The notes below the pieces were generated by a model. It was not told the DNA's origin. It did no database searches and saw only the letters and a list, made by a program, of their open reading frames with translations. From the NCBI GenBank assembly GCA_932521025.1, contig OW051473.1, positions 7,316,001 to 7,380,000 of the forward strand: DNA of 64,000 bases, read 5' to 3'. Source of the DNA: Oscheius onirici. Lineage: Eukaryota > Nematoda > Chromadorea > Rhabditida > Rhabditidae. Position numbers and translations under genes: made by a program. This document shows, one piece after another, positions 40,058 through 50,660 of this stretch. Position 1 is the stretch's first letter. Each line of letters opens with the position of its first letter.

Positions 40058-40461
40058 ATGTGGAAACTGAAAGAGAACGCAACCTCTGGAATAAATATGA
40101 GAATATTTAGGTTGGAACATCTGACAGGCTCTGATTCAACAGTAAGAGTGGATAGCTGGTTTCTTCAGTGGAACGCTTTTTGTCCATATGCCGGTAGAGT
40201 TACTAAAGCTTTAAACATTTTGAAGATCGTTACAGTATATTCAATTTGATTAATGTAACATACATTTTGTTCAGATAGATTCCTGGCGAAGCATTGTGAT
40301 AGTGCTTTCAATCTTCTTCAAGACAGACGTCGCGCATTCAACAAAATGAGGGGATGCGAGCTTCTGCCTATTTTGGACAAGATGTTGTACAGCATGAGGT
40401 ACGATCATTCTTTATTTTTGTAAAAAAATCCTTTATTTCCAGAAAATACAGGGCTGTCTGA
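40058..40461 (+). CDS. Hypothetical small protein
   Basis: Exons 40058-40193, 40275-40398 and 40443-40461 join in frame with canonical sites (98 codons with stop if the ATG at 40058 is used). The product is basic with a helical middle (AKHCDSAFNLLQDRRRAFN, KMRGCELLPILDKMLYSMR). No domain recognised. Another frame downstream of the last acceptor is also open (to about 40510), so the end is uncertain. Confidence 0.3.
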
Positions 40462-41484
40462 GACATGATCCAAACATCGAATTTCCACCAGCAATTATGG
40501 ACAATTTGTGAAGAAAAGCGCCTGCTTCAACAAAGAAGATCAAAACAGCGAGGATCCAAGTTGAAGAATTTTTGATACAGTGTTCATTTATGTTTTTTAC
40601 ACTTCAAAAAAAATAATGTGTTGATGATAACGGAGCGAATATTTGCTTAATATAATTCCGATTGAATTTTGATTGCTCATCGACAGGAAGGTGATTGACT
40701 ATGAAAACTTTTGAGATAAGACGGTAGCCGCTCACAATTTCCAAACAATTTCCAACAATTTCCACAAATTGAATACAAAAAAAGGAATTAGAGCACAACC
40801 ATCCCCTTCAGAGGCAGTCCAGCGGTGCCGATGTGAGCATTGAAAGGGCACGATGTTTGTGTACAATTCTGTTTGAAGGTTCGTTTATTCGCCTAAGAAG
40901 AATATGATGGCGTTTTAAGTAGTGGGGTTGGTCTACGACTTTTTCTGGTACTTTCAAGCTTAAGAACGTTGTAAAGTGCTTGAAAGCGATAAAATTTATT
41001 TTTTTCGATTAATGGAAAGGTCAGCGCTGGTTCTTTTTGAAAATCGGACCGGACGGGACCGGCCCGATCCGGTCCGTGCGCACATGCGTGTTAAAAAGAA
41101 AAAAAGAACTGAATGAAAGGCGAGATTGTTGTGATTGATCAGAACCGCCCGCAACTTCTTCAAACTTCTTATCTATCGCGAGAGACTGTCAGGCACTGTA
41201 CGTAGAGGGATGCCGTAGAAAGATAAGACACTCTTCCATTTTGATCAATACTTCAAAAAAGGTAGTAGTGCAATTGTTTTGCTCCAAAAACAACAGCAGT
41301 TAGCATTGCTGTTCCCGGAAAGCAGTTAATCCAGTCATAAAAATTTGCTGGCAATTCCTTTCTTGTGCAGTCAACACATGTTTTAAAGAGTGGTGACTGT
41401 CCGAAGAAAGCTTTACAGGAAAGAGAGTGACTGTCTCTAAACTATAAGACCATCGTCAGCCATCGCTCTATTGCTTTTTCAACA

Positions 41485-41736
41485 ATGAAGATTCATTTTC
41501 TTTGCGTTATTTTCCTCTGCGGAATACTCCTGGAATCGGGAGTCACTGTAAGTTCATTCAAGCGACATTAGGACAATGTTCAGGGATGCTCCTGCGCCTG
41601 TGACGAAGCGGAAAAATTTAACCAGTGCATGAAGGAGTGCACCAGATTCTGTAGGGGGTGGGAAAGAAGCCAACGGTCTTCTAATTTCCGGCTCTATCAA
41701 GCTGAAGGTGCTACTGTCGACAACAGCAACCTATGA
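41485..41736 (+). CDS. Secreted cysteine-rich peptide
   Basis: Exon 1 encodes a signal peptide (MKIHFLCVIFLCGILLESGV) and is followed by a short intron starting GTAAGTTCATTC and ending GTTCAG. Exon 2 encodes a mature peptide of about 54 residues starting GCSCACDEAEKFNQCMKECT with six cysteines in C-x-C-x-C-x8-C-x3-C-x3-C, ending in DNSNL. AATAAA lies about 30 bp after the stop. The compact Cys array and size suggest a secreted defence or effector peptide; the family is not recognised. It differs in cysteine pattern from the peptide at 32781-33058. Confidence 0.7.
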
Positions 41737-41970
41737 ATGAATGCTGTTTTCGCATGGTTTTATGACAAATAAAATCTAATTTGACATATTTCAAAGGTAT
41801 AAGATAGCGTTTTCAATCATTCTACGTTTAAAATACCAGTTTCTATTATCGAGCAAACACAAGAACAGGGACTCCCAAACACATGAGTCACCGTTTAGAA
41901 AATTACTCGCAGAGCACTATGAAAGAGTCAATCCGAACAATTTTAAAGCAAGATCAGTTTGTACATCAAC

Positions 41971-42120
41971 ATGGCTATCAAGGCTCTTCTCATTTTTCTC
42001 GTTTTTGTCGCTATCGGTAACACATTACTGCCAGCTCTACACCAATTACTACATTTAGATTCCTCCATGGCTCAATCGTCTGTCTCTATAAAAGAACTCG
42101 TGCTATTACAATACAAGTGA
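41971..42120 (+). CDS. Very short secreted peptide (tentative)
   Basis: ATG at 41971 opens a signal-peptide-like start (MAIKALLIFLVFVAI). A 40-bp intron (GTAACA...TTTAG) would join it to DSSMAQSSVSIKELVLLQYK and a stop at 42118-42120, 35 residues in all. A second open stretch just after the stop, in another frame, encodes TNGHWSMYWL. The signal sequence and canonical splice sites support a gene; its short length argues for caution. Confidence 0.4.
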   Translation: MAIKALLIFLVFVAIGNTLLPALHQLLHLDSSMAQSSVSIKELVLLQYK

Positions 42121-42452
42121 CAAACCGAGTTACTGCTGCGAAAAGTCGTGGATTCACCAATGGTCACTGGTCAATGTACTGGTTGTAGAGCGCGCCAGGT
42201 GTATCAAATAACCCGCAAGATTAATCCTATGAACAAAACTGCAAATTTGTTTATATCAGAGGAGCCCGTGCTCTAGTCGGATGATGCTTCAAGATTTTAG
42301 ATTCTCCGCTATGTTGACCAATACGAATGACACTGTTAACAACTCAAAATTCGATTTGCTCCCGGGTTTCAGTCCTTTCTGCTAACAAAAACAGGTAGCC
42401 GCACCGAAAATATATTTGCACAAGTGTGCAGCGACATTCACCAATAAGTTTT

Positions 42453-43270
42453 TCATTCATTACGAATACACTTGGTTTTGTCAGTAATCGCAGTTGGGCA
42501 AGCGACCTTTCGGAAGTTGACCGTCGGATTGTCTGCGTTCTTGAACCATTTAAAGCGCCAGTTGCATCCGTCTTGGAGAGCTCGTGGTAGTTGAGAGCAT
42601 TCACTTTGGGACCAGATTCCGCCATACCTTCTGCCCCAGCCGTCAGCCGAAGAGTTCCACTGGGCTTGACATCCATTGAAGTAGCCTACGCCACCACCCG
42701 GAATCTGAAATTATATCTGTTTGTGGCCTCGTTAGTTTTTAGAAATTTTAGTAAGGTGCCCAAAAAGTGTTGTTTGGTGAACTTGCCTGAAGATCGAAAT
42801 GGTTGTTTCCCAAGTCACCGCCAGTATTCGTAGCTTGCACAATCATATTCTTTCCTTGGACAGGGCCGCTGGTGAAAGTCAGTTCATAGCAGGCGCAGCA
42901 CCAGTCTCCTTCTCCCTGTCCTTGAAGTCGGACAGCAGCAAATCCGTAGGCAAGATTGTCGTTGACAGCCCAAGGCTGAGTAGAGCAAGAGTACGATCCT
43001 CCGCCGTTACACCCGGATTGCGTATTGCCGTTGTCATTCAGCTGACGGTCGTTAACATCGCAAGCTTGTACGGGTCCTTGGCGAAAATTGGCCTTACCTG
43101 GCCATCCGCAAGACGGTTTGCAGCAGTCCCTAAAACGTATGGCCTTTTAGTAAGTTTCAATACGATTTTTTTCCAGCAACCGAAAATATAACTCTCCAGT
43201 ATCTAGTAGTTTTGCCAGAGCCAGCATATACTGCCAGAAGACAAACACTCATCAGCAAAGCGACCCTCAT
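42453..43270 (-). CDS. GH45 endo-1,4-beta-glucanase (cellulase), fungal type
   Basis: GH45 enzymes cut cellulose internally by inversion. Exons 43197-43270, 42787-43129 and 42453-42704 give 222 aa. The signal peptide is [16 protein letters not shown]. The catalytic core follows: [18 protein letters not shown] with the catalytic-base Asp, [28 protein letters not shown], then [20 protein letters not shown] with the catalytic-acid Asp, and [12 protein letters not shown]. There is no carbohydrate-binding module. In nematodes this family is known from aphelenchoids and is attributed to transfer from fungi. Two oddities: intron 2 is GC-AG (CAG/GCAAGT, 42705-42786), and intron 1 would have to start GAGAGT instead of GT to keep the frame across YW-DCC (43196). 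If that donor is truly broken, the gene would make only a short product. Confidence 0.88.
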
Positions 43271-43876
43271 ATGGCAAGATTTCAGCTTGATGACGGTTGA
43301 CCGGGTGTCTTCTTATATACGATGTTGATACCGAGAGCTGCTAAAATTCAACACAGCTTTTCTCATTACTCAGTGTAACTTCAAGAGCAAACATCCATCA
43401 AAAAGAGAAAGAGTTAATCATGGCTTTCCAAGAACATCACGCGAAAGAAGAAGTGTTTACCGGGAATCTATTCGGTTTGAGTCAAAACGACGCGAGTTTG
43501 GTAATATGGCTAGAAATTTATAAAAAAAAAGCACTTTACCCTAATTGGGAAACCTGCGCCGAATAATCGAATGAAAAATGGCGACTACTCGTTATTACCA
43601 ATCAATTTATGGATGTCACAAGAGCTAGTTTATATAAAAAGCTGAACTTTCTTCATTCTAAATGTTACGCAGTTTAAAAATTGACCGATCTGACGCATGA
43701 TTCAAGGAATTTCTCAAGTAAACACAGTGTAAGCATGTAACAGCCTCGAGTGTTATCTGTTTCTCGCCTTGATCACCGAACTGATGAAGAGAAACCTGTT
43801 AGGTTTTTTACAAACAGGTTTTTAAAAATCAAACAACGTAAAACAACAAAACGCAAAATCATGTATTTGCTTGTAG
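43271..43876. other. Intergenic region
   Basis: About 600 bp holding the cellulase promoter side and the 3' flank of the truncated PAN-domain copy. TTATATA occurs at about 43312, roughly 45 bp upstream of the cellulase ATG on its strand. No other gene seen. Confidence 0.4.
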
Positions 43877-44469
43877 TCATAATATCTTGTCATTGTTCGC
43901 ATTCACTGCCACGTTTATGCTGCAGAAATCACCTCCTCTTCCTTTAAAAACTTGGCAGTCTGTGGGATTCAATTCGGGTGTCTGCAAAGAGTATTTAAAC
44001 AAAACAATGTGACTCACCGCATATTTGAGGCCGCAATAAGTGAACTCTCTGCTAAACACTGTTCTTTCCGCGACTTCATTTTTCAAAAAACACTGTCCAC
44101 CATCCTCCGCCCTGTAAGAAAAGGTTGTGCATCGAGTATTTTCCAGGCACAGTTTTGAGCAGCTGTGAGATGTTTTAGTGGGTTCCATCATTAAAAGGTT
44201 GCCTCCAAAATCACAGAAGGTTGATATATGGTTGTGGTTGTCGTCAAACTCGAATTTTCGCTGAAAAACGGCATTTAAACCTGATTCAATTGTAGTCAGA
44301 GTACTTGAGACTTGTAACCACAAATGAATTGATTCATCATCACTGATTTACTGTCCGCCGGAAAATTCTCCTTTAGCCAGCAGGTCCCATTCAAATGCCA
44401 ACTCCAGGAGAAATGAGTACATTCCGGTCGACTTTGACATTCCAGAAAACAGTTTTCTTGTTTTTGTAC
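43877..44469 (-). pseudogene. 5'-truncated inverted copy of the PAN/apple-domain gene
   Basis: Reads in the same order as the intact + strand gene at 44771-45891: half of repeat 2 (ENCFLECQSRPECTHFSWSW), all of repeat 3 (QRKFEFDDNHNHISTFCDF) and the short tail (TPELNPTDCQVFKGR), with the same intron positions, to a stop at 43877. The signal peptide, repeat 1 and the first half of repeat 2 are missing; upstream sequence is full of stops. It lies head-to-head with the intact gene. An unusual first exon cannot be excluded, so it is called a probable pseudogene. Confidence 0.6.
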
Positions 44470-44770
44470 CTATGGGTTTACTAAAAAGGATGTTGGGGTA
44501 AATTTGTGAAAAACATTTCAGCTTTCCAAACTTGAATAAGACGGAACAAATCAATTTTGTTTTATTTTTCAGGGCAGCAGTTGGGCAACACCTGTTGGAA
44601 AGAAGAATGTTGCCACTGTCTGTCGAAAATGTTTTACATTTGTCTAAAACAGTTTAAACATTGTCAGATTAAAAAGGGTTTTCTTAAAAACGACAACTTA
44701 ACAGAACGATAAAACAGAATCAGACATTTTGCTTTACACCGCCCACAGCCGTGAGAGCAGCTCCCGTCAA

Positions 44771-45891
44771 ATGTCACCTTCATTGTTGCTATTTTGCACT
44801 TTTGGTTTTATCCACATTCAAGCAGTCTACATGCAAGAAGTAATTGAAAAGCAAACTAAATCTATACTTAAAATTTCCATTTAAGGAATTCGTATGGCGT
44901 GAAGCTGAAAATGGGATGGTATACTCCACCGGTTGTGATTATTCAGGCTTCGATTATTGGGTTCTGCCTTCCAATTCTTCAGAGTGTTCGCAGGAGTGCT
45001 ATAAAAATCCCAACTGCACTCACTTTTCATGGACTGAAAGCAACCATGGAACCTGCTTTTTGAAAAAGCATGTCGTCGAAGGAACGCGACCTGTCGAAGC
45101 AGACAAAAACTCTCTCTGTGGCTACAGAGGACCTGGAAAAGTGAGTTGACTAGTTAAATAATGATCTAAAAAGATAGATCCCCGATTGGCATTCTTTGGC
45201 TTATGATCAGCTTCGTTGGGCACGTGGATGTGATTTTGATTACAACAATCTAAAATCAATGAAGATGGCTCCAAAGGATTGTTTCTTAGAGTGCTTACGG
45301 CAATCTGACTGTAGCCATTTTTCTTGGAGTTGGTATTCAAACGGGACCTGTTGGCTCAAGCAGAACTTTCCCGCAGACTCCGAGCCTGTTTTAATGAACC
45401 AGGAAGTTATCTGTGGCTTCAAAACAAAAGTAGGTAATGCGACATGGTTTATGACGCTATAGAGCGCCTCAGGTCCCTCGCTTTTACTTTCAGTTTTCAG
45501 AGAAAATTCGAGTTTGATGAAAATCACAACCTTATATCAACGTCCTGTGACTTTGTCGGCAATTTTTTCTTGGTGGAACCCACAACAACCTTTCTTAGCT
45601 GTTCAACACTATGCATGGAACATACCCGTTGCACACACTTTTCTTATAGCGATGAAGGTGGTGGACAGTGCTTTTTGAAAAATGGAGTATCGGATGGAAG
45701 TCGTCCTGCATTCAACAGAATTTTACCGCATTGCGGGTTCAAATATACGGTAGATCTTCCTCCTCTTCTTTTATACTATTATTCAGTCTCCGGAGAAGAA
45801 TCCCACAAATTGTCAAGTTTTCAAGGAAACAAAGGGCAATTCCTGCAAAGTTGATGTAGAAGTTACTGTTAACAAAAAGGATCTGTTATGA
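44771..45891 (+). CDS. Secreted protein with three PAN/apple-like repeats
   Basis: The signal peptide is MSPSLLLFCTFGFIHIQA. Three repeats of about 85 residues follow, each in its own exon. Each has the pattern C...C-x3-C-x5-C-(T/S)-HFS-(W/Y)...GTCFLK or GTCWLK...CG: repeat 1 ECYKNPNCTHFSWTESNHGT, repeat 2 ECLRQSDCSHFSWSWYSNGT, repeat 3 LCMEHTRCTHFSYSDEGGGQ. A short tail (NPTNCQVFKETKGNSCKV) adds two cysteines. This spacing matches small PAN_4/apple domains that bind carbohydrate or protein in secreted adhesins. The start is the ATG before the signal peptide; all introns are short and canonical. Function is probably binding of a glycan or microbial surface. Confidence 0.75.
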
Positions 45892-46396
45892 GCACAGATA
45901 AAGTTTATATTCAGATTTCTTAAAGAGTCTCTTAGATGACTGTTGTATGTAGAAGGCATTAAATTTATTCGTCCAAACTAGGAAAATGTCAGACCACTAC
46001 GGATCATAAATTTAGACAGGAAGAGTGAACTATTCAACCAGCGAGAATAGCAAGCTATATAGCTAAAAAAAACTTTGGGACCAGGCAGATAAACTTCGTT
46101 GCATTCCAAAAACTGAGTCCGAAACATCTACAAACGCTTAATGTTAATATCAAAAGCTTTCAATCCACTAAATTGTTCATCGCGGCTTCCAGCTGTTTTA
46201 TAACAAGAATTTATCATTTAGAACTTGAACCGTAAATCTGCACTTTTGGCTGCTCTTCAACCATTGAGTACTGGCAGATTTTAATGAGAATTCTGGATTA
46301 CTGTCTGTCAATATAATATTCTTTGGACATTCGCATTATTTTTTAAGACGCATTATTTCTCGATTATACAAATCAGGTCTTTATGGTAACACAAAG
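45892..46396. other. Intergenic region between convergent genes
   Basis: About 500 bp, AT-rich, between the stops of the PAN gene (+) and the S28 gene (-). No feature seen other than possible 3' UTRs. Confidence 0.4.
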
Positions 46397-49300
46397 TCAC
46401 AACAGGATAGACAAAACAATTGGCACGGCAGTTATGAAGACAGCTGCTGATTTAGGAGTAGTGCATTCAATAGGATAAGGATAGGTTTTTTTCGTTGTAG
46501 TCGGGCTGCTTGGATCCACTGGATTTACAGGTGAGTTTCCTTCTTTAGCCCAGTAAGCAACAAACTGCCCTGTAGTTTGTCTGGCAGCTTTGAGAGCAGG
46601 AGGGTCAGAGGCTCTAAAAAGAACAAATCTTGTTAGAATTGTTTGATACCTCTCTGGGAACATGTCAGCACAGTGAGAAGTTCCATTGATAAAAAGGATT
46701 GTCGAATTGGAGATGGCAGAATATGTATACTTGCCAAGTGGCCACCAAGGATCCTAAATAAGAATAAATAAAGCCGAATGTCACAACAAAACCAAAGATC
46801 CGTTGGGAATAACCACGTTGCTCCCTCGGTAGTTGGCTTGACCGCCATATTTCTGGTTAGTCTTCTCGACTGCCGCCTCAGTCAGAGGCCCAGTGAACTT
46901 GTGATCAAAGACGTCACTGCACAACTGTGTGTAGAAGCTAAAAACGAACTTATTCCGGAAGATGAGTATAATACTTGACAGGCGTGGGGCTTCCGAAGAT
47001 TCCTTTGCCGAGATCAGTCGACTGGAAGTATCCAAACTCGTTGCACATCTAAACCAGAAGCCTTTTTTTAATGTACAAATACTAATTTGCCTGATATGTC
47101 CAGTACTTGACAGCAGCCTCTTCGTTTGTTGTTCCGCCACTTCGAAGATATTCCACGAAAGCCGTGTAGTTGTTATCCGTAGAAACGAATTCTACCCCAG
47201 TGTAGAATGCGATCATTGCCTCATTGAAGTCGGCAATGTTTTCCAAACTTGTCTGGTTTCCGTTCAGCATAAAGCTACACATGAATGGAATTCCGCTGTT
47301 TGAGCCATTCGCATTGCTGTCAGAATTGACGTTATTATACGTTACAGCTCCTTGGAAGTTTCCATAGAGATTAGAGAAGAAGAACTGCTTGTTGATCTCG
47401 GATAGTGGGTAGGTTGCTGGATCAAAATGAGGATTCAGTCTGAACAACTATTGTTCTGGATACGGAAGAAAACAAACTGGAAGAGCTCGTTAACTGCATC
47501 CACACCGCTAGTGTCGTTCAAAAGCAGAGTGTGAATGTCTCTGAATCCTTCGGCGATTACATCAGCACATTTGGGAGAATAAACTCGAATGGCTGCTTCA
47601 ACGACTTCCAGATTTTCTAAAAAAAACATTTGAAGAAGAATACGACAATACCATAGAAGTCCAACTTGGCTTGAAGAGGTGCGCTAGAGCCGACTGCTCC
47701 TGAGATCATATTTGGGAATAGTTGTCTGGCCCACAAAGCAAGAGATCCAGAATAGGAGCCGCCGAACACGATCCATGGCTGAGTGTTTCCCTCGTAATAG
47801 TTTACGTAGGAAATAAAGTTTTCCACGTCATAGAGCATTTGGAGAGATGTCAAGTAGGTCAAGTCTTCGTTCGTTCCGATTTTCGATTCTCCATAATACC
47901 GATGTTCAAGCAAATAGGCTGTAGCTCCAGCTGACTGTGCGTATGTGAGCCAGGTGACGCTGGGATTGAGAATCCAGCTGGTAATTGTGTCTCCACCTTC
48001 GTCCCCTCCGATCATCAAGAACATTGGACCTCCTTTTTTGGCCCACTTCGAATTTTTGAAATATCTCTGTGAGAATGTTTTCTCGTCAGTGCCGAAGTGA
48101 TCTTTTCGTTGATTGAACAAGCCGTACGAGTATCCGCTAAGATCAAAATCTACGAGCGGAGGTGCAGGGTTCAATCCGTGAGGTGGTCGACCGAGATGCA
48201 TTTTCTTGTACTTGGGAGTGACTACTGCAGCTAGATTTGCAGCAGTTTCGGCAGCCAGAATTCTATTGGTGTTCGATCGTTTGACTTTTAATACTCCTTC
48301 TCGAGTGAAGGTAGTCGAAGGCAAAGACGACTCGGTGACAGGAAGAGTCTTGTTACTCAAGCGTCCATTGATCCACTTGTTCAAGTTTGCGTCAATGAGG
48401 GTGTGGGCTTCGGTCTGTAAATATAAACTTTGTGGAAAGATATAAAATTAACGATGGAGGCCAGAGGAGTAGCCGTTGTTGGATACTGATCAGCACAATG
48501 AGCTGCGCCAGTCATAACAAAATTGACGACAGTCTCATCCAAAGCGTCAACATTCGCTCCCAATGCATTCCAGGGATCCAGAGCACCATTTGTGAGAACA
48601 GCATTGGTTCCTCTGTACTTCGATCCACCGTAAAAGGCATTTGTAGAGGCAACAGATTGGGAAATTGTGTTTGCAGTGTACTTTGAGCCAAAGACATCTT
48701 CGCAGAGGTTCATGTATAGACTGAAGAATATCACAGTTTGTTTTGAAAGATCTCACTTCAATGGAACGACAGGTCCGAAGATGGTATCCTCTCTGACATC
48801 GGTAGTTTGGAAGAAGCCAAATTCGGTACAGCTCTGCCACAGCCAGCTCCGAGCTCCAGCTAAAAAATTCTATTTCAAAAACGATAAGACTGAACAAACA
48901 ATCGAATTTATGGTCATTTGAGTCGCTGAAGTATTCATTCTTGAGATACTCGACCATCTCCGTGTAGTTGTTTGGAGTTCCGCTGAAGTTAGCAACATTT
49001 CCGCCAATGGCTAAGTTCAAATGTTTTCAGATTAGTCTGATCACTTACTTTTCATGTACTTGTTCACATCGGCCAGTGCATCGTAACCGTCTTTTGCTTT
49101 CATCAGAGTGCAAATTTGCTCAATACCGTAACCCGCAGCGTATGGGCCAAAGTTGTCCTTGTTATATTGAACAGCTTCCTCAAAAGAACTAATCATGTTG
49201 GCGTAAAAGTTCTGAATGTCGTTGTAGCCGATGGTATCCATTTTGGTGAACGCCGGTTGTAATCTACAATGTCTTTAGCATATTATTGTTTGTTCAACTC

Positions 49301-50216
49301 ACTGGAAATCAGTGGAAATGCTGTCTCGTCCTTCGATTGTATTCATTTTTTCGGCCAACTTTGCAAACGCCTCCCTCACTTTATCTGTACAATCTAATGA
49401 GTCTGTTTTGAGTCCTTCCTCGACAACTCGCAAGTAGTCTTAATGTAACTTTTTTTATGAAAACTTGAAACGATACCGTAATAGTCCAACATGGCCGTAA
49501 CTGGAGCCGAACTGGCAACAACTCCATTAACGAAGCTCGGATACAGTTGTCTAAGCCACAGTGCCAGAGAACCCGAATAACCATTTCCGAACACGATCCA
49601 GCGAACGTTGTACTTCGTGTTCATCTGACGAATGAACTCAACAGCATCTTCCAGAGCTTGTCTGCTATTCAAAAACTTTAGATTTTGGACCGTTTGGTTG
49701 GCAAAGGGCTGTGATTCGCCATAGAATCGATGCTCGAGAGAAAACACAGCAGCCTTATAGGTCTCTGCCCATTTCAGCCACGGTAGATCAGCATTTGTGA
49801 TCTAAGCAACGTTTGACTCCTGAAAAAAATACTCTCTTACTCTTGCTAGGTCCTCCGGTCCCCAGCCGCCCAGGAATAAAAAGGCCACCGAAAAGTCTGA
49901 GCCGTCAGTAAAGTCGAGATTTTCGAAAAAGCGCTGGCTCCAGTTGCCGCTCGACTTGAAGTGGTCTATCTTCTGATTGATGAAGCCTTGGCACGAAGAA
50001 AATCCACCTTTTGAATTCTATGTCACTTTTTACTTCACATGTAAAGTATTGCTTACAGTCGGTCTAGATCCATCGTCCACTAGCTCAATTCCTCCTTTTC
50101 TTCGCCCCAGAAAAAAGTTTGGCTGCCATTCGGATGCACAGAGACAAATCTGTTACACGGTAATGCTACTTTAAAAAACTTACGATAGAGAATAAAATGG
50201 ACAGTCGGAAAATCAT
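46397..50216 (-). CDS. Two-domain S28 serine peptidase (prolylcarboxypeptidase-like), GPI-type anchor
   Basis: S28 peptidases cleave next to proline at peptide ends. The signal peptide is MIFRLSILFSIICLCAS. Domain 1 (50.2-48.4 kb): INQKIDHFK, SLEHRFYGES, then FGNGYSGSLALW, where the expected G-x-S-Y-x-G has Gly in place of the nucleophile (codon 49580-49582). Asp (NGALDPW) and His (GAAHCAD) are kept. One exon runs from ITEAHTLIDANLNKW into domain 2 (QRKDHFGTDEKTF), proving a fusion. Domain 2 (48.1-46.4 kb) has a full triad: FGGSYSGSLALW (Ser codon 47755-47757), NGSLDPWW and GTSHCADM. The C-terminus is a PSSPTTTKK stalk with a hydrophobic end (AAVFITAVPIVLSILL). One intron is GC-AG (47049-47090). 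C. elegans pcp-2 and pcp-3 are, from memory, two-domain relatives. The divergence between the domains argues for an old duplication. Confidence 0.9.
48380..50216 (-). other. S28 domain 1: pseudo-peptidase domain
   Basis: The nucleophile position in FGNGYSGSL is glycine (GGT), while the rest of the domain, including the Asp and His motifs and the HRFYGES motif, is well kept. Purifying selection without catalysis is implied. The loss matches that in the first domains of the two S10 genes. Confidence 0.85.
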
Positions 50217-50660
50217 AGTGTTTATTTCTGCTTTCTGCAAAAGTTAAATTTGAATTTTACGTGACAATGAAGTCATAGATAACCCAAGCATAGAATGAAA
50301 GAAAAGGACTGGACTGTTAAAATGGGAAGGTCCAGTCTGCCAAGACGATTTGAAACGGGTCTATTCAAATAGACAATGTGCTTTTATTATGTTGGTTCAG
50401 AAGACGTCAGGGAGAATCAACTGAATCAGACTTTATAGTCATTGAATCATCCAGTCTTTTAGACTTTCGAAAGTTTTGAAACTATTCACACACTTGGAGT
50501 ATCTTTTGTGGCCTAGTGAACCACCCAGAATATCTATGACTCATGAACAATGGCGCTTCAGTTTTCACAATGCCTTATCAATGACACAGAATAAAGACCA
50601 CAAAATGGGGTCGCTTCAAATTGTGGAAGGGTTGGGATGTTCAGACAGTAAAACATTTGT
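50217..50660. other. Intergenic region (S28 promoter side)
   Basis: About 440 bp upstream of the S28 gene and downstream of CUB-like gene 1. No gene or clear motif seen. Confidence 0.35.

Larger units (their letters stand above)
34441..41480. other. Repeat-rich interval with only short gene-like pieces
   Basis: About 7 kb between the 86-aa gene and the cysteine-rich peptide gene at 41485. Dispersed repeats, inverted repeats, CT-rich low-complexity DNA and three short spliced exon sets (listed separately) are present. Many apparent open frames here are short and lack support. Confidence 0.55.

Noticed and set aside
42344-42676. 110-codon minus-strand frame
   Set aside because: Overlaps the third cellulase exon in another frame; the GH45 frame explains the region.
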